From the NCBI RefSeq assembly GCF_030209745.1, contig NZ_JARVRJ010000005.1, forward strand, positions 227,347 through 291,346: a stretch of 64,000 bases of DNA, given 5' to 3'. The notes below the pieces were generated by a model that was given only the letters and a program-made list of their open reading frames with translations, ran no database searches and was not told the DNA's origin. The translations under genes were made by a program, and so were the position numbers. Shown piece after piece: positions 42,538 through 50,806 of this stretch. The DNA comes from Arthrobacter sp. fls2-241-R2A-200. Lineage in GTDB: Bacteria > Actinomycetota > Actinomycetes > Actinomycetales > Micrococcaceae. Each line of letters begins with the position of its first letter. The stretch's first letter is position 1.

Positions 42538-43442
42538 GGGTCCTCGTTGCAGATGACGACCCGGGATCGCTCCTGGTAGCGAAGGCCGCCGTCGACCGCT
42601 CCGGACACAGCTGTCTCACGGCGACAAACGGCGACGAGGCGTGGGCCCTGTTCCTGGAGCACCAGCCGGACGTAGTGGTTACGGACTGGATGATGCCCGG
42701 CCTGGACGGTCTGGCCCTGTGCCGGGCCATTCGCGCCCGGGACTCAGACCTGTACACCTACCTGGTGCTGCTGACCTCGCAAGGCTCCCGGGACGACATC
42801 CTCGCCGGGCTTCAAGCCGGCGCAGACGACTACGTCACCAAGCCATTGGACCCTTTTGTCCTGCACACCCGGCTGCTGGTGGCAAACCGGGTGACCACAT
42901 TGCACGCCGACCTGGCCCATTACCGGAAGATGCTCGCACAGCAAGCACGAACCGATCCCCTGACGGGCCTGAACAACAGGCTCAAACTCAGCGAAGACCT
43001 CACACAACTGCACGCGCGCAGCCAACGGTACGAGGAGGATTACTGCCTGGCCATGTGCGACGTCGACAATTTCAAAAGCTACAACGACATCTACGGACAC
43101 CAGGCAGGTGACCAGGCGCTACGGGCCATCGGGGCAGCTCTCGCCAGCGTGGTTCGCAGCAGCGACGGTGTCTACCGGTACGGCGGCGAGGAATTCCTCC
43201 TCGTGCTGCCCAATCAGTCAAGACAGAGAGCCAATGACATGCTGGAACGGGCACTTCACGCCGTTGAGGCCCTGAACATCATCCATTCCGGGGACCCGAC
43301 GGGCCACCTAACGATAAGCGCAGGAATATCGGCCTTCACCGCGGGGCATCACGGCGACGCCGACGCTGTACTTGGTGAGGCCGACACAGCCCTGTACACC
43401 GCCAAAGCAGAAGGCCGAAACCGGGTCGAGCTGGCACCGTAA
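42534..43442 (+). CDS. Response regulator diguanylate cyclase (REC-GGDEF)
   Basis: 302 aa from GTG 42534, in a 4-bp overlap with the hybrid kinase. The receiver (about 1-120) has phospho-Asp in VVVTDWMMPGLDG and Lys in YVTKPLD. The GGDEF domain (about 135-300) has an active GGEEF preceded by RSSD five residues before, so a c-di-GMP inhibitory site exists. This is a PleD/WspR-like output: phosphorylation should switch on c-di-GMP synthesis. Genetic coupling to the HPt-bearing kinase makes it the likely phosphate acceptor. Confidence 0.93.
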   Translation: MRVLVADDDPGSLLVAKAAVDRSGHSCLTATNGDEAWALFLEHQPDVVVTDWMMPGLDGLALCRAIRARDSDLYTYLVLLTSQGSRDDILAGLQAGADDYVTKPLDPFVLHTRLLVANRVTTLHADLAHYRKMLAQQARTDPLTGLNNRLKLSEDLTQLHARSQRYEEDYCLAMCDVDNFKSYNDIYGHQAGDQALRAIGAALASVVRSSDGVYRYGGEEFLLVLPNQSRQRANDMLERALHAVEALNIIHSGDPTGHLTISAGISAFTAGHHGDADAVLGEADTALYTAKAEGRNRVELAP

Positions 43443-43587
43443 AGCCGGGTACGCCGTCGTTAGCCGGTCGCGAACGGGACGCAATGCAGCAACGTGCCAG
43501 CGCCCAAATCGAAGCTGACCGCCGCGGCCACCACCTATAGGAGACAGCCTGGTGCTGGAAGTAAACGACAGTGACCTGCCCGCAACC

Positions 43588-44325
43588 CTAGTCTTCGAAG
43601 CGCAGGGGTCCGTCGGCTGCGCCGCCTAGGTTGGTGATGATGTCGGTGGCGACCTTGGAGACTTTTTCGTTCCGGTGGCTTGATGCTTTGGTGATGAACT
43701 TGAAGGCTTCTTCCTGGGTGCAGCGGCTCTGGGCCATGATGGCCCCGCAGGCAAGGTCGATGACAGTTCTGGTGGCCATCGCCGTTTTCAGGTCGGTATT
43801 GAGTTGTTCCACAGTTTCTATCCGGATCGCCAGGCGCAAGGCGCTGCCGGCCACGTGCGCGAACGCCGCGGCTTCATCGACGACTTCAGGGGTGAAGAGA
43901 CCGGGCTTGGACGCGAAGAAGTTCAGGACCGCTTCGGAGGACTCGCCCAGGTCCATAGGAACACCCAAAGCACTCCTGCATCCCTCGGCGGCCAGCGCTC
44001 GACTGTACTCAGGCCATGACACATCGGTTTCGACGTCGTCCAGCAACAGCGGCCTGCCCTGATCCAGGGCATCCAAGCACGGTCCCTGACCGAGGTTTTG
44101 TTCGATGTGGTCCAGGAGGACTGCCTTGTCGCTGCTGCCCGCAACCGTCGCCGTGCGTTTACGTCGGCGCAGGGTCAGTGCGCAGTCGATGTGATCCCCC
44201 GCGGCCCGGCTCATCGCGGTGGACGCGAAGCCTGTCACTCCTTGCAGGATGGCTTTGATGTCGGCTGTTCCGGTGACCAGTTCGTGGAGACTCAGGATCT
44301 GGTCTGTGTGTACGGGGGTTTCCAT
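43588..44325 (-). CDS. GAF-ANTAR antitermination regulator
   Basis: 245 aa from ATG 44325. A GAF sensor domain spans about residues 20-165 (HIEQNLGQGPCLDALDQGRPLLLDD, GCRSALGVPMDLG). The C-terminal ANTAR domain (about 175-235) shows MATRTVIDLACGAIMAQSRCTQEEAFKFI, a three-helix RNA-binding module that recognises paired hairpins to prevent termination. No kinase or receiver is fused, so the signal is sensed by GAF directly. Targets are not visible in adjacent genes. Confidence 0.9.
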   Translation of the reverse strand: METPVHTDQILSLHELVTGTADIKAILQGVTGFASTAMSRAAGDHIDCALTLRRRKRTATVAGSSDKAVLLDHIEQNLGQGPCLDALDQGRPLLLDDVETDVSWPEYSRALAAEGCRSALGVPMDLGESSEAVLNFFASKPGLFTPEVVDEAAAFAHVAGSALRLAIRIETVEQLNTDLKTAMATRTVIDLACGAIMAQSRCTQEEAFKFITKASSHRNEKVSKVATDIITNLGGAADGPLRFED

Positions 44326-44458
44326 GAGCCCATGGTAGGTCCATTCTTCCCCCCGGCCCCGTTGTTCCGGAAAGCTGCTCCATGTAACGTAATTACTAAG
44401 CAAGCTGATTATTCAGTCTGCGCAGGAGGCCCCGCCGATAGTACTGGGATATCAGGAG

Positions 44459-44656
44459 ATGAACGACCCGAGGCAAAAAGCACGAGACCTGCTCGAACAA
44501 GAGAACCTCACGCTTGAACGGTTATGGATCAAATACTGGGCCGAAGGCGGAAACGCCGGTCGGCTGGAACTGGACGCCTACGTGCACGAAGCATTGAAGC
44601 CGCACCCCTTCGAACTCACCCTTCTGGCCTGGGCCATGGAGGACCTTCACCCCTGA
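44459..44656 (+). CDS. Small hypothetical acidic protein (65 aa)
   Basis: MNDPRQKARDLLEQENLTLE, then RLWIKYWAEGGNAG and FELTLLAWAMEDLHP. The predicted structure is mostly helical. An AGGAG precedes the ATG but with almost no spacer, so the initiation site is uncertain. Composition and codon use look coding, and the gene lies divergent from the GAF-ANTAR regulator. No family recognised. Confidence 0.6.
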   Translation: MNDPRQKARDLLEQENLTLERLWIKYWAEGGNAGRLELDAYVHEALKPHPFELTLLAWAMEDLHP

Positions 44657-44823
44657 CGGGCCACCGGGCATCAACCCCAGCCCAAGCCCCGCCCGCGGCG
44701 CAGTTGTGCGACCTGATTGGCCGGCATACGTCCCGTCAAACCGCCTTCACCTGACCGCCAGTACAAAGCATCGGCAGCATCACCGAAGGGTCAACACTGG
44801 TTCGCGGAGGACTAGTCTGAGAC

Positions 44824-45246
44824 ATGAGCGATCAGCAACAGACCTGGCACGACAGGCATAAGTCATCCCTCACCAAAGGCCAGCGAGCCGCTGACATCAT
44901 GCGCAACGGGATGGGAAGCTGGCCTTTCGTTGGAAGCTTCATCGGCTTCATGATCATCTGGGCCGCAATCAACACCTGGGCACTGGCGGCGAAGGCATGG
45001 GATCCATACCCCTACATCCTTTTGAACCTCCTGCTCTCCATGCTGGCTGGGCTCCAGGGTGCCATCCTTCTCATTGCCGCCAAACGCCAGGACGCCATTG
45101 CTGCCGCCATGGCCCAGCACGACTACGACACGAATCTGAGGGCGAAGGAGGAGATCGAACTGCTGATAGCCGTCAACCGCGAACAACTGGAAATCCTCCA
45201 CGAACTCAAGAAGACGGTTGCCATTAGAAGCACTTCAACATCGTGA
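44824..45246 (+). CDS. DUF1003 membrane protein
   Basis: 140 aa. WPFVGSFIGFMIIWAAINTW and YPYILLNLLLSMLAGLQGAI form the two transmembrane helices and the DPYPYILLNL core typical of DUF1003. The C-terminal part is a charged helix (LRAKEEIELLIAVNREQLEIL), probably coiled coil and cytoplasmic. No enzymatic function is known for the family. It is convergent with a small dimeric-barrel-like gene. Confidence 0.85.
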   Translation: MSDQQQTWHDRHKSSLTKGQRAADIMRNGMGSWPFVGSFIGFMIIWAAINTWALAAKAWDPYPYILLNLLLSMLAGLQGAILLIAAKRQDAIAAAMAQHDYDTNLRAKEEIELLIAVNREQLEILHELKKTVAIRSTSTS

Positions 45247-45315
45247 ACCGTCCTCGCCCACCGGGACTTTGAGGTCAGCAGCAAGATGCCGGGCGGATTC
45301 AGAATCAACTTCCCT

Positions 45316-45618
45316 TTATGTTCCGGTCATGACGGCGAACAGGTCGATTACTGTTTCCTCAGGAGGGGCTGTAAACCCTCCTTCGATGCCCGCCTGCATG
45401 CGCGGGAGAAGGATTTCATCCCTGAATTTTTCCCAGCTCTCTTTCGATTCATGCACTGCCATGATCGTCCATCCGCCGGCGGAGGCACCTCCCGCATGGA
45501 AGGTCTGCCCCTCCGGGAGCTGACCCTCGCCGGGGTGGACAGCAGCAATCGAGGCAAGGTACTGCTCTTGGGTGCCACCTGGAAAGAAGTGAACAATTCC
45601 GTACGATGTAGTAGCCAT
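45316..45618 (-). CDS. Hypothetical dimeric alpha-beta-barrel-like protein (100 aa)
   Basis: ATG 45618 has AGGAG 5 nt upstream; the adjacent in-frame GTG 45621 is less well spaced. The sequence YGIVHFFPGGTQEQYLASIAA, WTIMAVHESKESWEKFRDEILLP and GGFTAPPEETVIDLF follows the beta-alpha-beta layout of ferredoxin-like dimeric barrels (ABM/ELMO-like). Such proteins act as monooxygenases or binding proteins, but no catalytic residue is identifiable. Confidence 0.68.
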   Translation of the reverse strand: MATTSYGIVHFFPGGTQEQYLASIAAVHPGEGQLPEGQTFHAGGASAGGWTIMAVHESKESWEKFRDEILLPRMQAGIEGGFTAPPEETVIDLFAVMTGT

Positions 45619-45727
45619 CACTGCTCCTAGGTCGGACCGCCGTGGTCCATGCCGCCAGTCCTAGTCCCAGCCCCTAGCGATGTCAATAGTTCCCGAAGGC
45701 AGGCGTTCCGCATTGTTGCGGCCCTCT

Positions 45728-45925
45728 TCATTGCCGACGCATCCAAGTGACCGCTGCCCCGTCCAGCATTGGCATAATGCTTCCTTCGCTAATGAATTGC
45801 GCAGACCTGGGTTCCGCTTCCGATGCCCACCAGCCACTCACGGGGCAGTGCTCCCCGGTGCGCCGGAGCCCGGGCATGCCGAAAGCCGTGCTGCGTCTTG
45901 TCTTCACGAGAATTCTGTTCTTCAC
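45728..45925 (-). CDS. Small protein with SGWW/MP-motif pattern (65 aa)
   Basis: GTG 45925 has GGAG 6 nt upstream. After a basic N-terminus the pattern is TGEHCPVSGWW, QFISEGSIMPMLDGAAVTWM. The spacing of CPxSGWW, the FI..GS.MP block and the final V.W recalls small YjzC-like/SH3-type proteins. The match is by pattern only. It stands alone between two regulators' regions. Confidence 0.5.
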   Translation of the reverse strand: MKNRILVKTRRSTAFGMPGLRRTGEHCPVSGWWASEAEPRSAQFISEGSIMPMLDGAAVTWMRRQ

Positions 45926-46015
45926 CAGATACTCCAGTTTTCGAGTTGCACGATATGAAACAACGATGAATAACAGTAAACCGCTCCCGGGTTACATCAT
46001 CATCTCGCGAAGGTT

Positions 46016-46897
46016 TCAGCCTTGTAACTTGGAAGGGGCCAGACAATCGAGGAACAAATCGACGGACGGGTGACGGCTGGTTCCTTGCGCAGCATAGAGG
46101 GCTGTTTGGGGTCGTCCAGCGATGGGGCGGGTAATGACGCCGGGCATCTGAAAGCGGCTTACGGATTCGGGAAGGATGGAGATGCCGAGGCCAGCGGATA
46201 CCAGTCCAAGAACCGTTTCCTGGTGGACGACTTGCTGGACAATCTGGGGAGATGTTTCCAGGCCCTCGAACAAGCGAAGTACTCGGGCTACGAATCCGGG
46301 CATGAGGCGGTAAGGGAAGAGGATCATCGGTTCACCCTCCAGGTCCTGAGGTTGGATTTCCGCGCGTGACGCCAGGGTGTGCGTCTCTGGCAACACGGCG
46401 GTGAGGTCTTCGGTACTGACCAAGTCCATGCGCAGTCCGGGTATCTCACCTGGGTCACGAACCAGTCCGAGGTCCAAGTCGCCGTCGAGCAGCTGCTCGA
46501 TCTGCTCGCCGCTGGTGAGAGGACTCAGCGCAAGCTCAACCCTGGGCCGCTGCTCGCGGAACCTCCGGATGGCCTCGGGGACGGTGGTGTAACTGGCCGA
46601 ACTCACAAAGCCCAGCCGGATCCGACCGCTCATGCCGGCAGCCACGCTGGCAACGTCGTCGGCAGCTTCATCGAGTTCATGGACAGCTCCGTGGACGCGA
46701 TGCCTGAACGCCTCACCAGCGGGGGTCAACGTCACCCTGCGCGTGGTGCGGTCAAACAGCTGAACGCCAAGTTCCCGCTCCAGCCGCCGGATGGCGACCG
46801 TCAGGGGCGGCTGCGTGAGGTGGAGACGTTCAGCCGCACGGCCGAAGTGGAGTTCCTCGGCAACTACAAGGAAGTACCGGAGCTGTCGTAGTTCCAC
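46016..46897 (-). CDS. LysR family transcriptional regulator
   Basis: 293 aa from GTG 46897, giving the classic VELRQLRYFLVVAEELHFGRA start; a TTG at 46921 would place coding sequence over an inverted repeat. HTH segment: AAERLHLTQPPLTVAIRRLERELG. The effector-binding domain has VRDPGEIPGLRMDLV and GLGISILPES. It is divergent from the flavin amine oxidase gene and is the probable activator of the amine/carbamoyl catabolic operon. Confidence 0.92.
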   Translation of the reverse strand: MELRQLRYFLVVAEELHFGRAAERLHLTQPPLTVAIRRLERELGVQLFDRTTRRVTLTPAGEAFRHRVHGAVHELDEAADDVASVAAGMSGRIRLGFVSSASYTTVPEAIRRFREQRPRVELALSPLTSGEQIEQLLDGDLDLGLVRDPGEIPGLRMDLVSTEDLTAVLPETHTLASRAEIQPQDLEGEPMILFPYRLMPGFVARVLRLFEGLETSPQIVQQVVHQETVLGLVSAGLGISILPESVSRFQMPGVITRPIAGRPQTALYAAQGTSRHPSVDLFLDCLAPSKLQG

Positions 46898-46904
46898 ATT
46901 GATT

Positions 46905-46960
46905 CTTTCGTTCGAAAGCAATAATCCTTACAAAAATGATATTGGACGCAGCACTTTTGT
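46905..46960. promoter_or_regulatory. Candidate LysR binding sites
   Basis: CTTTCG (46905-46910) and CGAAAG (46913-46918) form an inverted repeat just upstream of the lysR GTG. Further on, ACAAAA (46930-46935) and TTTTGT (46955-46960) form a second, widely spaced pair toward the divergent oxidase. LysR proteins commonly bind two such sites in a divergent promoter; assignment here is inference. Confidence 0.35.
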
Positions 46961-47019
46961 GAATGCGTAACTGGATGAAGCGATGTTACGAGCCAGCTAC
47001 GCACCATGAAAGAGCACAT

Positions 47020-48171
47020 ATGGAAACGATCGAATACGCCGTTGTCGGAGCAGGGTTGTCCGGCGCTGCCGCAGCGTGGCATCTCGCCGCGCGCGGCCAC
47101 GAGGTGGCCCTGCTTGAACGTACGACACCGGCCAATGACGCCGGCAGCTCCCACGGCTCCGCACGGATCTTCCGTTACGCCTACCCGGACACCTTCTACA
47201 CCGGCCTTGTCCTCGAAGCGAAGCGCGGCTGGGACGAGCTTGCCCGTGTTAGTGGAAAGCGCCTGATCTCGGCAACGGGGGCGGTGGACTACGGAGCAAT
47301 CCGTCAACCAGAACGCCTCGCCGCAGCGTTGGCTGTCCATGGCATCAATCACGAGTTGCTCACCGCCGAAGACGCCCGGACCCGCTGGCCCCAGATAGCC
47401 TTCGACACTCAAGTGTTGTGGCACCCCGACGCCGGCGTGATCGACGCGCACGAAGCCGTGACCGCCATGGTGGATCAGGCCGTTGCCTACGGTGCCGCAG
47501 TTCATACCAAGTGGGCCGTGGAAGCCGTTACCGGCTCGACTGGCAATTACACCCTAACGTCCAAGGATGGCCGCTCGATCAAGGCAGGGAACGTCATCGT
47601 CGCCGCAGGGGGCTGGCTCCCGCAACTGCTCGGCTCACTATCCCTGCCCCCGTCGTTCCGGGCCACCATGCCGACTCTGGAAGTACGCCAGGAACAGGCC
47701 TTCCACTTCCCCTACGCCGAGCCGACCACAGGCGACGCGCCATGGCCGACTTTCATTCACAAACGTGAAGGCTGGCAGGCATACGGCCTGCCGGGCGGCA
47801 GGGACGCGGGTTTCCGCGGACAGAAGGTCGCCGAGTACAACGGCGGGAAAATCCTGCCGTCGGCCGCAGCCCAGGACGGTATCATCGACCCCGCCAACCG
47901 CCGCGGCGTCATCGAATACGTCGAACAGTACCTTCCGGGACTGATCCCGGAACCGTACGCCGAGACCACCTGCCTCTTCACCAATACGCCCACGGAAGAC
48001 TTCATTCTGGACCGTGCGGACGGAATCACCATCCTCTCTCCCTGCTCGGGGCACGGTGCCAAATTCGCACCACTGATCGGTCAATTTGCAGCCGACCTTG
48101 CCACCGGCGTCGGGACGGTCCCGGAACAGTTCCGTCTCGCCGCTCACGCTACAACTGCTGGAGCTCACTAA
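47020..48171 (+). CDS. FAD-dependent amine oxidase (sarcosine/N-methyltryptophan oxidase-like)
   Basis: 383 aa from ATG 47020 (GAAAGAG upstream); earlier ATGs would precede the FAD motif by 20 non-conserved residues. The dinucleotide motif VVGAGLSGAAAAWHL is at the N-terminus, then a GSSHGSARIFRYAY segment like that of monomeric sarcosine oxidases, and near the C-terminus CLFTNTPTEDFILDR and LSPCSGHGAKFAP. The Cys in SPCSGHG corresponds to the covalent FAD-attachment Cys of monomeric sarcosine oxidase. It should oxidise a secondary amine, releasing aldehyde or amine and H2O2. Its stop overlaps the next gene by one base. Confidence 0.9.
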   Translation: METIEYAVVGAGLSGAAAAWHLAARGHEVALLERTTPANDAGSSHGSARIFRYAYPDTFYTGLVLEAKRGWDELARVSGKRLISATGAVDYGAIRQPERLAAALAVHGINHELLTAEDARTRWPQIAFDTQVLWHPDAGVIDAHEAVTAMVDQAVAYGAAVHTKWAVEAVTGSTGNYTLTSKDGRSIKAGNVIVAAGGWLPQLLGSLSLPPSFRATMPTLEVRQEQAFHFPYAEPTTGDAPWPTFIHKREGWQAYGLPGGRDAGFRGQKVAEYNGGKILPSAAAQDGIIDPANRRGVIEYVEQYLPGLIPEPYAETTCLFTNTPTEDFILDRADGITILSPCSGHGAKFAPLIGQFAADLATGVGTVPEQFRLAAHATTAGAH

Positions 48172-49418
48172 TGGAAAGCGCCACCACCCCCCACTCCAGC
48201 GCCACCACAGCGACTGTGACGGGTCTTCTGTCCGACATCTCCGGCACGGGTACCGATCCTCTGCGCGGCGGCTACACCCGCCCGGTCTACTCCACGGCCG
48301 AACTGGACCTGCGGACGTGGTTCGTCGAACAGGCGAGCAAGCGCGGCCTAAGCATTGAAACCGACCGTAACGGCGCAATTTGGGCGTGGTGGGACATCCC
48401 TGGAGGGAACCGCGGCAACAGCATCGTCACCGGCAGCCACTTGGACTCAGTCCCCGGCGGCGGCCCGTTCGACGGTCCCCTGGGCGTTGCCTCAGCCCTC
48501 GTCGCCGTCGACATCCTCAAGGCCCGGATGAGCACCCCTGCTCGGCCTCTCGCCGTCGTGGTTTTTCCCGAGGAAGAAGGCTCCCGTTTTGGCGTCGCTT
48601 GCCTCGGCTCCCGACTGATGACCGGGGCCATCGATCCGGATAAGGCACGAAACCTCAGGGACCCGGACGGCAATACATTCGCCGACATTGCCAAGGCAAA
48701 CGGCCTGGACCCGCGCCATGTCGGGCGTGACCAGCGACTTCTGGGGCAGATCGGGTCATTCGTTGAACTGCACGTCGAGCAGGGCCGGGGGCTGGTTGAT
48801 TTCAAGCAACCCATCGCCATTGCTTCTTCCATCCTGGGCCATGGCCGATGGCGCATGACCATCCGCGGGCAGGGAAACCATGCCGGCACGACGCTGATGG
48901 TGGACCGGCGCGACCCCATGGTTGCGGCTTCCCGAATCGTGGTAGCCATCCGCGACGCTGCACGGAAGCAGCCCCACGCCCGGGCCACCGTCGGCAGGCT
49001 CCAGCCCGTCCCCGGAGGAACAAACGTCATCGCTTCCCGTGTGGACTTCTGGCTCGATGTCCGCCACCCGGACGACACCGTCACCGCTGCCCTCGTCGAA
49101 AACATCCATGCTCAGGCGCAACTGGCTGCCAATGAAGAAGGCTGCAGCGTCGAGTTGGCCGAGGAATCACTCAGCCCCACCGTCCATTTCGACCCCGGAC
49201 TGCTGCAACAACTCCACGCTGCCTTGCCCGACGCCCCGATCCTGGACACCGGCGCCGGACACGATGCAGGAGTACTCTCACCGTTCGTGCCAACGGCAAT
49301 GGTGTTTGTCCGCAATCCCAGCGGCGTCTCCCACTCCCCCGAAGAACACGTACTGGACGAGGACGCCGAAACCGGGGCGCAGGCACTGGCGGATGCACTC
49401 GCCGGCCTCATGAAGTAG
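48171..49418 (+). CDS. N-carbamoyl-L-amino acid hydrolase/allantoate amidohydrolase (M20)
   Basis: 415 aa. M20-family metal ligands are visible: His-Asp in TGSHLDSVPGGGPFDGPLG, Glu pair in FPEEEGSRFG, His in ELHVEQGRGL and His in SHSPEEHV near the C-terminus; the dimerisation/lid domain carries GQGNHAGTT. The family hydrolyses N-carbamoyl amino acids, allantoate or ureidoglycolate, releasing ammonia. Overlap with the amine oxidase (TAATG) implies a shared pathway for an N-containing compound. Confidence 0.92.
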   Translation: MESATTPHSSATTATVTGLLSDISGTGTDPLRGGYTRPVYSTAELDLRTWFVEQASKRGLSIETDRNGAIWAWWDIPGGNRGNSIVTGSHLDSVPGGGPFDGPLGVASALVAVDILKARMSTPARPLAVVVFPEEEGSRFGVACLGSRLMTGAIDPDKARNLRDPDGNTFADIAKANGLDPRHVGRDQRLLGQIGSFVELHVEQGRGLVDFKQPIAIASSILGHGRWRMTIRGQGNHAGTTLMVDRRDPMVAASRIVVAIRDAARKQPHARATVGRLQPVPGGTNVIASRVDFWLDVRHPDDTVTAALVENIHAQAQLAANEEGCSVELAEESLSPTVHFDPGLLQQLHAALPDAPILDTGAGHDAGVLSPFVPTAMVFVRNPSGVSHSPEEHVLDEDAETGAQALADALAGLMK

Positions 49419-49580
49419 TCCTCGGATAGCGGCATTCTCACTGCAGCGGTCGTCAGTTGAGAACGATGCCGCGAGAAGTTACACGCCGGAAACTTTGGAG
49501 TGACGGATCGGAAATCTGCCATCGGTTTACTGGTGGTTATCAACGTTTCATACCAAGAATCGCAATACCTAGGAGTTCAT

Positions 49581-50714
49581 GTGTCCACTCAGATCAACTT
49601 CCGCTACTTGAGCGAACCCGACATGATCGAGGCCGGTGTCGGCGACCTGGTCCGGTGCACGGACGTGATGGAGGAAGCCCTGGTTCTCCTCCGCAAGGGG
49701 GACTACCGAATGGCCGGCGAGAACGGCAACTCCCACGGTGCCATGATCACCTTCCCGGAGAACCCTGAATTCGATGGTATGCCCAAGGACGGTCCGGACC
49801 GCCGGTTCATGGCCATGCCTGCCTACCTCGGTGGACGCTTCGGCACATCGGGCGTGAAGTGGTACGGCTCCAACACCGAAAACCGACAGAAAGGGCTCCC
49901 CCGTTCGATCCACGTGTTCGTCTTGAACGACAGCGACACAGGCGCGCCCCTTGCCATCATGAGCGCAAACCTCTTGAGCGCCTACCGCACCGGCGCCGTT
50001 CCCGGCGTCGGGGTCAAGCACCTCGCTAAAGCCGACGCCAAAGTCGCTGCAGTTGTTGGCCCGGGTGTCATCGCCCGCTCAGTCCTATCCACCACCCTGG
50101 CGCTGCGACCTTCCATCGACACTCTGTATGTCAAGGGCCGCAGCGAAGGAAGCACCAAAACCTTCGTTGACTGGGCAAAAGCGACCTTCCCGCAGCTCAC
50201 CAGCGTCGCAGCAGCCGAGACCATCGAAGACGCAATCTCCGACGCCGACGTCGTCATGGCCACCACGTCCACCGACGCCGCCGGCAGCGACGCCTTCCCG
50301 TACTTCCCGAAACACGCCATCAAGCCCGGCGCACTGCTGCTCCTGCCGGCAGCAGCCCACTTCGACGACGACTTCCTCCAAGGAGACGCCCGCCTGGTCA
50401 TCGACGCTGAAGGCCTCTACCAGGCCTGGCTCGAGGAATACGGACCCACCGCCTACCAGATTCTTGGCATCCCCGGATCGCACTGGTTCGGGCTGCTGGA
50501 GGACGGAAAAATCCCGGCCTCGAAAATCGAAGAGATCGCCGACATCGCCACCGGCAAACTCCCCGCCCGCCGGGACGACGAAGAAATCATCCTCTACTCC
50601 GTCGGTGGCATGCCCATCGAAGACGTCGCATGGGCAACCGACCTCTACCACGCTGCCGAAGAGAAGAACATCGGCACTGTCCTGAACCTTTGGGACACGC
50701 CAGCCCTGGCCTAA
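49581..50714 (+). CDS. Tyramine oxidase subunit B-like protein (ornithine cyclodeaminase family)
   Basis: 377 aa from GTG 49581 with AGGAG 5 nt upstream. The N-terminal half has GDYRMAGENGNSHGAM and RRFMAMPAYLGGRFGTSGVKWYGSN, the substrate/dimer region of OCD/mu-crystallin proteins, and SAYRTGAVPGVGVKHLA. The Rossmann motif is AAVVGPGVIARSVL. This subgroup is annotated as tyramine oxidase subunit B; biochemistry is limited and an NAD-dependent imine or amino acid step is likely. The gene follows the carbamoyl hydrolase and precedes the ammonium transporter. Confidence 0.85.
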   Translation: MSTQINFRYLSEPDMIEAGVGDLVRCTDVMEEALVLLRKGDYRMAGENGNSHGAMITFPENPEFDGMPKDGPDRRFMAMPAYLGGRFGTSGVKWYGSNTENRQKGLPRSIHVFVLNDSDTGAPLAIMSANLLSAYRTGAVPGVGVKHLAKADAKVAAVVGPGVIARSVLSTTLALRPSIDTLYVKGRSEGSTKTFVDWAKATFPQLTSVAAAETIEDAISDADVVMATTSTDAAGSDAFPYFPKHAIKPGALLLLPAAAHFDDDFLQGDARLVIDAEGLYQAWLEEYGPTAYQILGIPGSHWFGLLEDGKIPASKIEEIADIATGKLPARRDDEEIILYSVGGMPIEDVAWATDLYHAAEEKNIGTVLNLWDTPALA

Positions 50715-50806
50715 CCCCAAGACCCGTGTGGGGGCAGTGGTCACCTGCCCCCACACGTACCACCACCGATCAACACGGACGAAGTGCTTTTGGAAAGGGG
50801 TTTCCC

